Source: Paenibacillus pabuli NBRC 13638
GTDB lineage: Bacteria; Bacillota; Bacilli; Paenibacillales; Paenibacillaceae
NCBI RefSeq assembly: GCF_001514495.1
Contig: NZ_BCNM01000014.1
Span: 1 to 64,000, forward strand
Length of the DNA stretch: 64,000 bases
Direction: 5' to 3'
Below are positions 16,305 through 25,244 of this stretch, in pieces. The first letter of the stretch is position 1; each line of letters begins with the position of its first letter. The position numbers were made by a program, and so were the translations under genes. Under the pieces are notes generated by a model. The model was not told the origin of the DNA, did not search any database, and saw nothing but the letters and a program-made list of their open reading frames with translations.

Positions 16305-17402
16305 TTATTTTACGTTTTGGTCTGCAAACCATGTTTTAATTTCCACTTCGTGCTCCGCAGCCCAGACGGCTGGTGGAATCATGAATGTTGGGTTCAACTC
16401 ACGGTCTTTCCGAGGTACTACGCCCTGTACAAGTGGTGTGAAGAAGCTGTCGGAAGAGTCCAGAGAGGCCAGCATTTGTTGGGTTTCGGGTTTGAGCATA
16501 AATTCAATAAAGGCTTTTGCCGCAGCCGGGTTTTTGGTATGTTTACTGATCGCAGCGACTCTTAGGCTTCCTGGGGCCCCTTCTTCCGGCCAAATAATAT
16601 CCACTGGTTCTCCGGATAGCTTGAGGTCATAAGCATTGCTTTCCTGCAGGGCGGCAATATCAATTTCTCCCGAAACCAGAGCACTTCCTAAAGGTCCGTT
16701 TTTGGGATATACTCGTAAGCCCTTATCCATCATTTGACTATACTTTTGCTCTGCATCGGAAATTCCCCAGTGGTGGAACAGGGAAGAAACGAGCGGATAT
16801 GCAGGCGCTGCAACCGCTGGATCAGCCTGGCCTGCATTGCCGTCATACTTGAAGAAGTCATCCCATGACTTGGGTGCCTGTTCTTTGGTAAGACGATTAG
16901 TGTTATATGCAATGACAGCCGAAGCATGAATAGTGATAGGCGTATAAGCGTGGTCTTCAGGAATGAGCGATGCTCCATAATCGCTTAGGTTTCCGATGTT
17001 ATCCGGTACCCAATCCGTCATGAGGAATCCTCGATCTGCAAGATTTCGAATGGAACCGTGACCATCCATCATAACTACGTCCCATTGGGGGTTGCCCTGT
17101 TCCGCTTCAATCTTGGCCAGCGCCTCTCCTCCACCATAATGGACCGCTTCAATTTTGAAGCCAGTCTGCTTAGCAAACTCAGGAGCTACAATATCCACAA
17201 AATCATTGCCATATAAATAAATAGTCTCCCCCGTATCTTCATTGGAAGAGCTGGCATTCTCCCCTTTGGATGATGTTGTTGATGTTTCGGATCCCCCTGG
17301 AGTTGTGTTGCTGCCCGTGACGTTTACCCCGCCACATCCTGCCACGATCAATACAAGTAATAGACTGATTCCACTCAAACGTTTTCTCCAACTAAAATTC
17401 AT
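16305..17402 (-). CDS. ABC transporter substrate-binding lipoprotein
   Basis: Extracellular binding protein, 365 residues, signal peptide with lipobox IVAGC and a long Ser/Thr/Gly/Asn linker to about residue 60. The mature fold is of the iron/spermidine/phosphonate type: TIYLYGNDFVDIVAPEFAKQ, DVVMMDGHGSIRNLADRG and the closing KAFIEFMLKPETQQML helix. The adjacent Tyr pair that binds ferric iron in FbpA proteins is not visible, which argues against iron. With a phosphoesterase in the operon, an organic phosphate or phosphonate is a reasonable guess. It is first in the operon and divergent from the LysR gene. Confidence 0.9.
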   Translation of the reverse strand: MNFSWRKRLSGISLLLVLIVAGCGGVNVTGSNTTPGGSETSTTSSKGENASSSNEDTGETIYLYGNDFVDIVAPEFAKQTGFKIEAVHYGGGEALAKIEAEQGNPQWDVVMMDGHGSIRNLADRGFLMTDWVPDNIGNLSDYGASLIPEDHAYTPITIHASAVIAYNTNRLTKEQAPKSWDDFFKYDGNAGQADPAVAAPAYPLVSSLFHHWGISDAEQKYSQMMDKGLRVYPKNGPLGSALVSGEIDIAALQESNAYDLKLSGEPVDIIWPEEGAPGSLRVAAISKHTKNPAAAKAFIEFMLKPETQQMLASLDSSDSFFTPLVQGVVPRKDRELNPTFMIPPAVWAAEHEVEIKTWFADQNVK

Positions 17403-17560
17403 GTTTATCCCCCTAGATAATATTTTTAAAGCCTTTAATCATCATAATGGGGATCTTGAAGATTCATATTATGCTAGAGTTAAACTTATTTTAAATATTA
17501 TTAATGAATTATATAATAAGATAGATATTATCTATGTTCGGACAAGAGGAGGCCCTGCAT

Positions 17561-18460
17561 ATGAACTTGCAGCAGTTAAAAGTGTTTGTACATGTTGTGG
17601 AAATGCAGAAATTATATTTGGTTGCGGACAAACTTAATATTACGCAGCCTACAGTGACGTTCCATCTAAACAAGCTTCAGGATGATGCCGGCGTTGCTTT
17701 GTTCCATACAAAAACCTATCATGTCATCAAATTGACTGAAGCTGGAAAATCACTGTATCATTACGCTGCACAAATGGTTGCATTAAACGAGGAGATGCTT
17801 CGCACGCTTGAAGAACAGAGGGGAACAGCTTCCAGGCGTTTGAGGATTGGAAGTACACATACCCCTGCTACATATATCCTTCCTGAGTTGTTGTCCAAAA
17901 TCAGACAAGAACATCAACTTTTTTTGAGTATCGATGTTAAGCCTGCAGCCCAAATCTTGGATAAGATTAAGCATTATGACCTGGATGTCGGAGTCATTTC
18001 GCTTGCGGAGCCAGATGATACTGATTTTATCTATGAGCCATTAATGAAAGATGATCTGGTGATTATCTATCATCCAGATCATTTCCTTGCTGCTCGAACA
18101 AACATCACCTCGAAAGATTTAGCAGGGCTCCCCATCATTGCTCATGAAAGAGGCTCTACTAGTCGCCAGCTTATCGATCAATGGGCTGCCAACAATGATA
18201 TTCAATTTACAGAGGTGATGGAATCGTCAGGTTCAGAAGCATTGAAATCAATGGTACGTCTTAACATGGGCATAGGGATGGTGTCCCAAGCTTCAATCCT
18301 TCAAGAACTTGTCAAGGGAGAATTGAAATCCTGCTCCATTCCTGATTGGAACCCTGTAAGGACCATATATGCTGTTCGCCACCGTAACAAGCTTCTTACA
18401 CCTTCGCTGAATCTCTTTTGGCGTATGCTGATTGAGAATTTCAACTCACGAATAAAATAA
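17561..18460 (+). CDS. LysR family transcriptional regulator
   Basis: 299 residues. The N-terminal winged helix (MNLQQLKVFVHVVEMQKLYL ... ITQPTVTFHLNKLQ) is followed by the two-lobed effector domain from about residue 90. ATG 17561 has GAGGAGG upstream; the frame also opens at 17534 but without a ribosome site. It is divergent from the importer operon 17402-12789, so it most likely senses that importer's substrate and activates it. The AT-rich gap (17403-17560) has spaced arms CTTATT (17485-17490) and AATAAG (17515-17520) but no compact T-N11-A dyad that I would name with confidence. Confidence 0.9.
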   Translation: MNLQQLKVFVHVVEMQKLYLVADKLNITQPTVTFHLNKLQDDAGVALFHTKTYHVIKLTEAGKSLYHYAAQMVALNEEMLRTLEEQRGTASRRLRIGSTHTPATYILPELLSKIRQEHQLFLSIDVKPAAQILDKIKHYDLDVGVISLAEPDDTDFIYEPLMKDDLVIIYHPDHFLAARTNITSKDLAGLPIIAHERGSTSRQLIDQWAANNDIQFTEVMESSGSEALKSMVRLNMGIGMVSQASILQELVKGELKSCSIPDWNPVRTIYAVRHRNKLLTPSLNLFWRMLIENFNSRIK

Positions 18461-18513
18461 TAAACATAACACTCTTTTCCTGGATAAAGTCGTTCTTTAT
18501 TCCACGACCCATC

Positions 18514-18714
18514 TCAACTCGGGACAAGAACTTGACGCTCACCGGTCTGTGCTGCTTTTTCCACTGCATCAAATAACTGATGCAGTTTGAACGCATCCGC
18601 AAACCCTGGTGTTAAGGATGTTCCATTCTGGATATCTTCGGCAAACTTGCGGTAAGCCTGAGCCATATTCAGAATAAATCCTGAATTCCAACATAACCGA
18701 GTGGCCATTCGCAA
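18514..18714 (-). pseudogene. C-terminal remnant of a Gfo/Idh/MocA-type oxidoreductase
   Basis: The frame ends with about 45 residues that match the C-terminus of NAD-dependent sugar dehydrogenases of the Gfo/Idh/MocA family (AYRKFAEDIQNGTSLTPGFA, then KLHQLFDAVEKAAQTGE). Upstream there is no Rossmann domain, no start with ribosome site, and the frame breaks near 18680, where another frame (starting NGHSV) continues the family-like sequence. I read it as the decayed end of a lost gene. The 170 bp from 18715 to the next start hold nothing else I can identify. Confidence 0.6.
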
Positions 18715-18883
18715 TATATCGGTTTAACCGTTTCATTTGAAGTGATGCTTCTCCTTACTCCCCTAGTCCCATATAACAACCATATCTTACTTTTAAGTTC
18801 GTATGGAACTTTAAGGTGCGTACTTCTCATCTTTCTTGTTCTGAGTCACAATAATGAACAGAAGAAGAGAGGAGAAATACCCA

Positions 18884-19954
18884 ATGAAACCCGAACAATC
18901 TGTTACCCAATATACTGCCCTTGTCATCGGTGCTGCCGGAGTCATCGGAAGCAATCTGATTGATTATCTCATGACACTTCCCGAATGGGATATCATTGGG
19001 GTATCTCGCCGCGGAGGGAAAGATGCTCCAGGTTTACGTTATATTTCGGCCGATTTACTGAACGAAGCGGATACTCAAGCGAAACTGGGCGATTTAACGA
19101 CGGTTACTCATATTTTCTATGCTGCTTATCAGGATCGCCCGACTTGGGCCGAATTGGTAGAACCGAACCTGGCGATGCTCGTCCATGTGGTCAATGCAAT
19201 TGAACCAATCGCCCCCAACCTTCAACATATCAGTTTGATGCAGGGTTATAAGGTGTACGGTGCACATCTAGGCCCCTTCAAAACACCTGCAAAGGAAACA
19301 GATGCACATCATATGCCGCCTGAATTCAATGTGGACCAGCAGCGGTTTCTTGAGGATCGCGAGCCAGCAAGCAGCTGGACCTGGTCAGCCCTGCGCCCTT
19401 CTGTTGTATGCGGATTTGCTCTTGGTAATCCAATGAACCTTGCTATGGTAATCGGAATGTATGCTTCTATCTCGAAAGAGCTTGGTTTGCCGCTTCGCTT
19501 CCCCGGCAAACCGGGAGCTTACCATTCCTTGCTCGAAATGACCGATGCATCGCTGCTCGCTCGGGCGACCGTCTGGGCAGCAACTAGTCCGCGCTGTGCC
19601 AATCAGGCGTTTAACATTACCAACGGCGATCTGTTTCGCTGGAATGAACTCTGGCCCAAAATCGCTGCGTTTTTCGAATTGGAAACAGCTCCTCCGCTAA
19701 CCCTTTCGCTTGCAACCGTAATGGCTGATAAAGAAGTCCTGTGGAATTCGATGATCGAGAAGTACGGTCTAATGAATAATTCCTATGAATCTGTCTCTTC
19801 ATGGGCATTCGGTGACTTTGTCTTCTCATGGGATTACGATTTCTTCGCAGATGGTTCCAAAGCCCGCCGCTTCGGCTTTCACGAATTCGTTGACACCGAA
19901 ACGATGTTTATGGATATATTTGAAAATTTAAGAGAACGCAAGATCATTCCGTAA
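18884..19954 (+). CDS. PRISE-like SDR (progesterone 5-beta-reductase / iridoid synthase type)
   Basis: Atypical SDR of 356 residues. The cofactor loop is GAAGVIGSNL (about residues 16-25) with SRRG as the NADPH-selecting basic pair. The catalytic region reads MQGYKVYGAHLGPFKTPAKE, which matches the plant and bacterial PRISE signature built on Lys and Tyr in G-x-K-x-Y-G rather than Y-x3-K. Family members reduce activated C=C bonds of enones. ATG 18884 has AGAGGAG upstream; an earlier ATG at 18854 lacks one. It stands alone, convergent with an HxlR regulator. Substrate unknown. Confidence 0.85.
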   Translation: MKPEQSVTQYTALVIGAAGVIGSNLIDYLMTLPEWDIIGVSRRGGKDAPGLRYISADLLNEADTQAKLGDLTTVTHIFYAAYQDRPTWAELVEPNLAMLVHVVNAIEPIAPNLQHISLMQGYKVYGAHLGPFKTPAKETDAHHMPPEFNVDQQRFLEDREPASSWTWSALRPSVVCGFALGNPMNLAMVIGMYASISKELGLPLRFPGKPGAYHSLLEMTDASLLARATVWAATSPRCANQAFNITNGDLFRWNELWPKIAAFFELETAPPLTLSLATVMADKEVLWNSMIEKYGLMNNSYESVSSWAFGDFVFSWDYDFFADGSKARRFGFHEFVDTETMFMDIFENLRERKIIP

Positions 19955-19976
19955 TAAAAATATGATGGTGAACAGG

Positions 19977-20000
19977 CCGATTCCTGCTGTCAGGAATCGG
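19977..20000. terminator. Hairpin between convergent genes
   Basis: Perfect 10-bp stem CCGATTCCTG/CAGGAATCGG with a 4-base loop, between the PRISE-like gene and the HxlR gene. T-runs are weak on both sides, so termination is likely but not certain. Confidence 0.6.
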
Positions 20001-20014
20001 CTAGGACTATGTTT

Positions 20015-20386
20015 TCATTCATTAGAGGTTGGCGGCTTGAACAGAATTTCCCCTCGATCACCATAAACCTTTTCCACATGCATATCGCCCCATCTGCACA
20101 TGAGATGAAGAATCTCTTTCAAACTCCACCCATATTCCGTTAATTCATACTCTACCTTTGGCGGAATTTGGTGATGTGAGATGCGTAAGATGATGCCTTC
20201 CTCTATTAATTCATTGAGCTGCTGCGTCAACATCTTCTGTGTAATGGCGGGAATCAGCTTCAACAATTCACCATTACGTTTCTTTCCAAAAGTAAGATGG
20301 AATAGAATAACGGGCTTCCACTTGCCGCCAATGACTTCAAGAAGAGCCTCGACCGCAGTATTATATACTTTGATGGGTTCCTGCAT
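20015..20386 (-). CDS. HxlR/MarR-type winged-helix regulator
   Basis: 123 residues, a single HxlR domain: ALLEVIGGKWKPVILFHL, then NGELLKLIPAITQKMLTQQL as recognition helix and PPKVEYELTEYG as wing. The frame reaches back to 20575 inside the LysR gene, but ATG 20386 after GGGAGAGGA gives the normal family size. The Cys usually found at the start of redox-sensing HxlR proteins is not in the chosen N-terminus. It lies 62 bp behind the LysR gene, so the two may be co-transcribed. Its target is probably one of the flanking reductase or hydrolase genes, which I cannot decide. Confidence 0.88.
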   Translation of the reverse strand: MQEPIKVYNTAVEALLEVIGGKWKPVILFHLTFGKKRNGELLKLIPAITQKMLTQQLNELIEEGIILRISHHQIPPKVEYELTEYGWSLKEILHLMCRWGDMHVEKVYGDRGEILFKPPTSNE

Positions 20387-20448
20387 GCCACATTCCTCTC
20401 CCTTTACGATAACGATATATTCTGAACATAATCCAGGATTGAAAAATG

Positions 20449-21348
20449 TCAACGATGTTCTTCCACACCAATAACTTCCCTGGCTGCTTCTATGAAAGAT
20501 AAGATGATTGGCGAGATCCATTTGTCTTTGTGCCACAACATCTGTGTATGCACATGCAAGTCCGGTATTTCCCACGGAAGCGCAACAAGCTCGCCTCGTG
20601 CAACTTCAGCTTTTACTGTCATTTCAGGAAGAAAGGCGATGCCGATTCCCGTTATGGCACACTGTTTAATCGCCTCAGCATTTTGAAACTCCAAATACGT
20701 AATGCTATCCATCCCTTCTTTCTCGAATCCCCGGTCAAACATGGTGCGGTACGTACAACCCTTTTCATTTGTCAGGAACACTTCGCTATGAAAATCCTCC
20801 AGTTGCAGCACACTTTGCTTCGTGAGCGGATGGTCCGGAGCAGCGTATAGGCGAAACGTTTCTTCAACCAACGGTTCCACGGTCAGGCCACCTGATCGAA
20901 TGGATTCATCCAGCATAAAGACGACATCCGCAGTGCCCTCAAAGAGCGTTTGCTTAAGTTGTTGATTGGGAACGGAACGAAAGATGAGACGCACTCCCGG
21001 ATGACGCGAACGAAACAGTTGAAAGACAACAGGAAGCCGATAAGCGCATAGAACCTCGTTGGCACTAATGGTCAGAGTACCGCTTAGATTTTCATCGTCA
21101 AGCACCAGGCTTCGAGCTTCGTCCAACTGGTTAAGAATGCCCTGGATATGCGTTAAAAATCGTGTACCCGCAGTTGTAAGCGCGAGTTGTTTACCGAGAC
21201 GGTCAAAAAGACGAACACCAAGCTCATCCTCCAATGCTTTGATTTGCATCGTGACGTTCGAGGGAACATAATTCAGCACTTCCGCAGCCCGCGTAAAATT
21301 TAATGTGGTTGCAACGGTGCGAAATGTTTTCAGTTGCCGTAATTCCAT
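20449..21348 (-). CDS. LysR family transcriptional regulator
   Basis: 299 residues: N-terminal helix-turn-helix (MELRQLKTFRTVATTLNFTR ... VPSNVTMQIKALEDELG) and a C-terminal effector domain from about residue 90 (LSGTLTISANEVLCAYRLP). Divergent from the MetX-like gene at 21492, whose promoter region contains a 15-bp dyad at 21369-21383. The usual LysR logic would make it the activator of that gene and its own repressor. The effector is unknown. Confidence 0.9.
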   Translation of the reverse strand: MELRQLKTFRTVATTLNFTRAAEVLNYVPSNVTMQIKALEDELGVRLFDRLGKQLALTTAGTRFLTHIQGILNQLDEARSLVLDDENLSGTLTISANEVLCAYRLPVVFQLFRSRHPGVRLIFRSVPNQQLKQTLFEGTADVVFMLDESIRSGGLTVEPLVEETFRLYAAPDHPLTKQSVLQLEDFHSEVFLTNEKGCTYRTMFDRGFEKEGMDSITYLEFQNAEAIKQCAITGIGIAFLPEMTVKAEVARGELVALPWEIPDLHVHTQMLWHKDKWISPIILSFIEAAREVIGVEEHR

Positions 21349-21368
21349 CCTGCAGTCACCCTTTTACT

Positions 21369-21383
21369 TTCAATTTTATTGAA
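21369..21383. promoter_or_regulatory. Putative LysR box
   Basis: Perfect dyad TTCAAT-TTT-ATTGAA, a T-N11-A type LysR site, 21 bp upstream of the LysR start and about 110 bp upstream of the divergent MetX-like gene. Confidence 0.6.
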
Positions 21384-21491
21384 TATTGCGTTGAATTCTA
21401 TTCACTTTTACTGAGAGTACCACAGGTCTATACTGACAACAAGAAATCACATGACACTGATGTGGTTTTCATTTGAAAGGAGAGAAACCAG

Positions 21492-22511
21492 ATGGATTAT
21501 GAAATTTTTAATTTGGGTGATGTGACATTGCAATCCGGAGTAACGTTACCTAACGCTTTTCTTGCTTATAAAACGTATGGAACATTGAATGAAAAGAAGG
21601 ATAATGTCATCATCTATCCGACCGCATTTGGAGATCAGCATGTTCAGAATGAATGGTTGATTGGCGACGGCGTAGCATTAGACACGCAAAGATACTTCAT
21701 TATCGTTCCGAATCTGCTGGGTAACGGATTATCTTCGTCTCCCAGCAACACGCCGCCTCCATTTGACCGAACTCGCTTTCCGCAGGTCACAATCTATGAC
21801 AATGTTACATTTCAACATCGGTTGGTCACCGAAAAATTCGGCATTCAGAAGATTGCACTTGTCGTGGGATGGTCCATGGGAGGCATTCAAGCATTTCAAT
21901 GGGGAGCAAGCTATCCAGACATGGTGGAAAGAATCGCGCCCATCGCCGGCATGGCGAAGACTTGGCCTCATACGTTTGTTGTCCTGAACGGGGTAATCGC
22001 TCCCCTCCTGGCTGCCTCCCACTTCGATGCTAACCAACAAGAGAATTTGACTTCTGTCGACTTGCGCGCTGTAGGCCGTGTCTATGCGGGATGGGGTTTG
22101 TCACAGGCGTTTTACAGAGAGGAACTGTATCGCGGGTTCGGATATGACTCATTGGCGGATTTCGTATCTGGGTTCTGGGAAGAGGCGTTTATGCAAATGG
22201 ACCCTCACAATGTGTTGGCGATGTTATGGACAGGCCAATTCGCAGATATTAGTGCTAACCCGCTGTATAACGGAAATTTCGATGAGGCCCTTCAAAGTAT
22301 TACAGCGCGTGCATGTATCATGCCCGGGGCCACAGATCTCTTTTGCACGGCGGCCGATAATGAATACGAGGTTCAGCGGATGCCTAATGCCGTATTTTCT
22401 CCAATTGACTCGATCTGGGGACACTTTGCCGGTCGCGGTATGAACAGCGTCGATAACCAGTATATTGAGGATAGCCTGAGGGAATTGTTGGCGTATAGTG
22501 TGGACGAATAA
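21492..22511 (+). CDS. MetX-like alpha/beta hydrolase
   Basis: 339 residues of the homoserine O-acetyltransferase-like branch of alpha/beta hydrolases. The nucleophile elbow is GWSMGG (Ser about residue 128), the acid is the Asp in GATDLFC (about 280) and the base is the His in IWGHFAG (about 310); ANQQENLT and GFWEEAF sit in the lid. True MetX proteins of Bacillota are usually longer or carry an exact acetyl-CoA tunnel pattern that I cannot verify, so the acyl donor and substrate are open. No methionine genes are nearby. Probably under the divergent LysR gene. RBS GAAAGGAGA precedes the ATG. Confidence 0.83.
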   Translation: MDYEIFNLGDVTLQSGVTLPNAFLAYKTYGTLNEKKDNVIIYPTAFGDQHVQNEWLIGDGVALDTQRYFIIVPNLLGNGLSSSPSNTPPPFDRTRFPQVTIYDNVTFQHRLVTEKFGIQKIALVVGWSMGGIQAFQWGASYPDMVERIAPIAGMAKTWPHTFVVLNGVIAPLLAASHFDANQQENLTSVDLRAVGRVYAGWGLSQAFYREELYRGFGYDSLADFVSGFWEEAFMQMDPHNVLAMLWTGQFADISANPLYNGNFDEALQSITARACIMPGATDLFCTAADNEYEVQRMPNAVFSPIDSIWGHFAGRGMNSVDNQYIEDSLRELLAYSVDE

Positions 22512-22696
22512 ATGTTCATTAACATCCAAATGCAGAAGTTTGGCACAACGAACCGGCCCCCTTAACAGCAATAGGTTTAATTGAGCAAGTTGCTTATATT
22601 TCATATAATGAAATTAACTTCTATTGTTATGTACCATAGTCACAGAATGACTTACGACTCTGACCAGTAAGCCTATTTTTTATCAGGAGGACATCT

Positions 22697-23578
22697 ATGA
22701 ACATTCCCAGAGGTACCTATGGCTTTCGGTTCGCCGAAGATAAGGAGCTCCAGCTATGCGTTTTATTTGCAGCCGGATGTGATTCGATAACCGATCCTAC
22801 GTATCGCTGGGATGGACTGGAACGTACGGATGGCCCGCTGCTGTTATTCCAGTATACGATCTCCGGTGAAGGTGTTTTTGAGTCGAAAGACCAGATTCAC
22901 CATGTCACTACAGGACAAGCTTTCTTGGCCGAAATTCCAGGCCCGCATCGCTATTATTATGACTCGGAATCGAAAGAGCCGTGGGAGTTCCTGTTCCTGC
23001 TATTCCGGCCCGAACTGGTGCTGCCCCATTGGCAAAAGTTCTCTCGTGAAGCGGGGGAAGTTCCTTATCTCCCCATCGATTGTACACCAATCCGGCTGTT
23101 GCGGATGATTGTGACGGATGCAGCAGCAGGCAGGATCACCGATCCTCTAATCGCCTCGTCTTGCGTCTATCAGTTCATGACAGAACTGGTCAGATTACAA
23201 AAGACAACGCTACGGAACAGGGAAAGCTGGTCGTATAACATACAACGTGCAGCCGAATTTATAGAGCATAACTATTCCAGGATGATCAGTATGGATCAAC
23301 TTTCTGAGCATGTTTCCCTATCAAAGTATCACCTTATCCGTCGATTCTCCTCCAGCACGGGCTTGACACCAGGAGCTTATCTGACCCGCGTACGCACTGA
23401 AAAGGCTATGGAACTGCTTCGCGGGACGCCCCTTAGCGTTGAAGCCATTGCCGAACGAGTCGGTTACTCCAGCGGAAGTTATTTTATCAAGGCATTCCGC
23501 GGTTTGACCGGACTTACGCCGGGGGAATTCCGCAGTGGAGGAGAAAGTCTGACTTATCGCAAGTTGTTCTTCGACTAA
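22697..23578 (+). CDS. AraC family transcriptional regulator (sugar-sensing type)
   Basis: 293 residues. N-terminal cupin-like sensor (about 1-170, with FQYTISGEGVFESKDQ and GQAFLAEIPGPHRYYY), then the paired AraC helix-turn-helices (MDQLSEHVSLSKYHLIRRF and VEAIAERVGYSSGSYFIKAF). It lies 109 bp upstream of, and in line with, the GH27 alpha-galactosidase, so it most likely activates that gene in response to a galactoside. RBS CAGGAGG. Confidence 0.9.
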   Translation: MNIPRGTYGFRFAEDKELQLCVLFAAGCDSITDPTYRWDGLERTDGPLLLFQYTISGEGVFESKDQIHHVTTGQAFLAEIPGPHRYYYDSESKEPWEFLFLLFRPELVLPHWQKFSREAGEVPYLPIDCTPIRLLRMIVTDAAAGRITDPLIASSCVYQFMTELVRLQKTTLRNRESWSYNIQRAAEFIEHNYSRMISMDQLSEHVSLSKYHLIRRFSSSTGLTPGAYLTRVRTEKAMELLRGTPLSVEAIAERVGYSSGSYFIKAFRGLTGLTPGEFRSGGESLTYRKLFFD

Positions 23579-23687
23579 CCGCAATATTATGCTATTCTGC
23601 CTTCAAGATTACTATGGATCATTAATAAACTCCTATACTATGATGAAATTAGCAAGAGCAATAATTAATCAGTAAAGGAGTATTACT

Positions 23688-24968
23688 ATGAATCATACAC
23701 TTGCAGCATCAACGCCACCGCTTGGCTGGAACAGTTGGGATTGCTATGGCGCGGCCGTAACCGAAGACGAAATCCGTGGCAACGCGGAATATATGGCAGA
23801 ACATCTCAAAGAATTTGGCTGGAGCTATATTACTGTCGATATTCAATGGTATGAACCTCATGCAAATTCTTCGCAATACCGTCCATTTGTTCCGCTGGTC
23901 ATGGATGAATATTCCCGTCTTATGCCTGCGGAGAACCGTTTTCCTTCTGCCGCTGGAGGACAAGGGTTTAAACCATTAGCGGATTATGTTCATAGTCTTG
24001 GGTTACAATTTGGCATTCATATCATGCGCGGCATTCCGCGACAAGCGGTACACGCCGCTACCCCGATCCTGGGCTCAGTCGCAACTGCTCGTGATATTGC
24101 CCATACGAACTCGATCTGTCCATGGAACACGGATATGTACGGTGTGGATTCATCTAAAGAAGGAGCACAGGCTTATTACGATTCCCTCTTTGAACTGTAT
24201 GCTCAATGGGGCGTTGATCTGGTGAAGGTAGACGATATTGCCGCTTCCAGACTATACGGCACTCATCACCCGGAGATTGAAATGATCTCCAAAGCCATTG
24301 AGCGCTCCGGCAGGCCAATGATACTGAGTCTGTCCCCAGGGCCAGCGCCGGTAGAATCCTCGGAGTTTTTCGCTGAACATGCCAACATGTGGCGTGTCAC
24401 CGACGACTTCTGGGACCTTTGGCCATTGTTACTGGATATGTTTGACCGCTGCCGGACATGGCAGGGTGTCCCCCGGAAAGGTTGTTGGCCGGATTGTGAT
24501 ATGCTGCCTTTGGGACACATCGGTATCCGTTCTGTGGATGGCGGAGGAGCGGATCGTTGGACCCGATTTACGCCTGATGAACAGTTGACTATGATGTCAC
24601 TGTGGAGTATTTTCCGTTCCCCGCTCATCTTTGGTGGTGAACTGCGAGACAACGATGACTGGACGCTGTCGCTGTTAACCAACCGTGAAGTTCTGCGCAT
24701 GCACCGAGAGAGTTTTGGAGCCAGAGAAGCTGTTCGTCGAGGAGATCTTATAGTATGGACAGCTCAACATGCTGAAGGGTCCACTTACGCTGCTGTATTC
24801 AACATTGGGGATAGCGATCTTCCACTGGATATGAACATAGAGGAAATTGGAATCTGCGGTATAACCGAAGGTACTGAACTGTGGAGCGGAGCGCCGGCCG
24901 AGTTCAAGGAGAAATGGTTACATGTGACTGTACCGCCGCATGGTGTGCGCCTCTATGAGTTTGTCTAA
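23688..24968 (+). CDS. Alpha-galactosidase, glycoside hydrolase family 27
   Basis: Retaining exo-glycosidase of 426 residues releasing terminal alpha-galactose. It opens with the GH27 signature PPLGWNSWDCYG; the nucleophile is the Asp in LVKVDD (about residue 188) and the acid/base is the Asp in RVTDDFWD (about 246). GGELRDNDDWTLSLLTNREV closes the barrel, and the last 80 residues are the beta-sandwich domain. No signal peptide, so it is cytosolic and needs imported oligosaccharide. Regulated most likely by the AraC gene just upstream. Followed by a strong terminator. Confidence 0.93.
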   Translation: MNHTLAASTPPLGWNSWDCYGAAVTEDEIRGNAEYMAEHLKEFGWSYITVDIQWYEPHANSSQYRPFVPLVMDEYSRLMPAENRFPSAAGGQGFKPLADYVHSLGLQFGIHIMRGIPRQAVHAATPILGSVATARDIAHTNSICPWNTDMYGVDSSKEGAQAYYDSLFELYAQWGVDLVKVDDIAASRLYGTHHPEIEMISKAIERSGRPMILSLSPGPAPVESSEFFAEHANMWRVTDDFWDLWPLLLDMFDRCRTWQGVPRKGCWPDCDMLPLGHIGIRSVDGGGADRWTRFTPDEQLTMMSLWSIFRSPLIFGGELRDNDDWTLSLLTNREVLRMHRESFGAREAVRRGDLIVWTAQHAEGSTYAAVFNIGDSDLPLDMNIEEIGICGITEGTELWSGAPAEFKEKWLHVTVPPHGVRLYEFV

Positions 24969-24981
24969 ACGTACAATGCTT

Positions 24982-25014
24982 CAAGAGATCTGTTCTATCA
25001 GGACAGATCTCTTG
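24982..25014 (+). terminator. Rho-independent terminator after the GH27 gene
   Basis: Perfect 12-bp stem CAAGAGATCTGT/ACAGATCTCTTG with a 9-base loop, 13 bases past the stop, followed by a pyrimidine-rich tail. Confidence 0.75.
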
Positions 25015-25087
25015 CCTTATTTCCGCTAACCATCCGAATGAATCAGTACGTGTGAATCGTGGGACTGCTCTTGCTATGTAAGACAAA

Positions 25088-25110
25088 AAAGCCGCTAGAA
25101 TAGCGACTTT
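25088..25110 (-). terminator. Rho-independent terminator after the GH3 gene
   Basis: On the minus strand AAAGTCGCTA-TTC-TAGCGGCTTTTTTG: a 10-bp stem with one G-T pair, triloop and T-run. Nearly the same hairpin recurs at 49552-49574 behind another minus-strand gene. Confidence 0.75.
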
Positions 25111-25244
25111 CATTGCTCTGTGTTCATTTGTAGTGATGAAATATCCGGGTACTCCAGTGTTCTCTACTACATTTAATTGTTCAAGGACACTCTGGCTTTT
25201 TCTTTCACACATTCAACGGCGATGTCATAAACGCCCATGGTGCT

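Noticed and set aside
16305..17402. Ferric iron binding protein (FbpA) annotation
   Set aside because: The transporter class allows it, but the Tyr pair that binds iron is not visible and the operon contains a phosphoesterase, so I left the ligand open.
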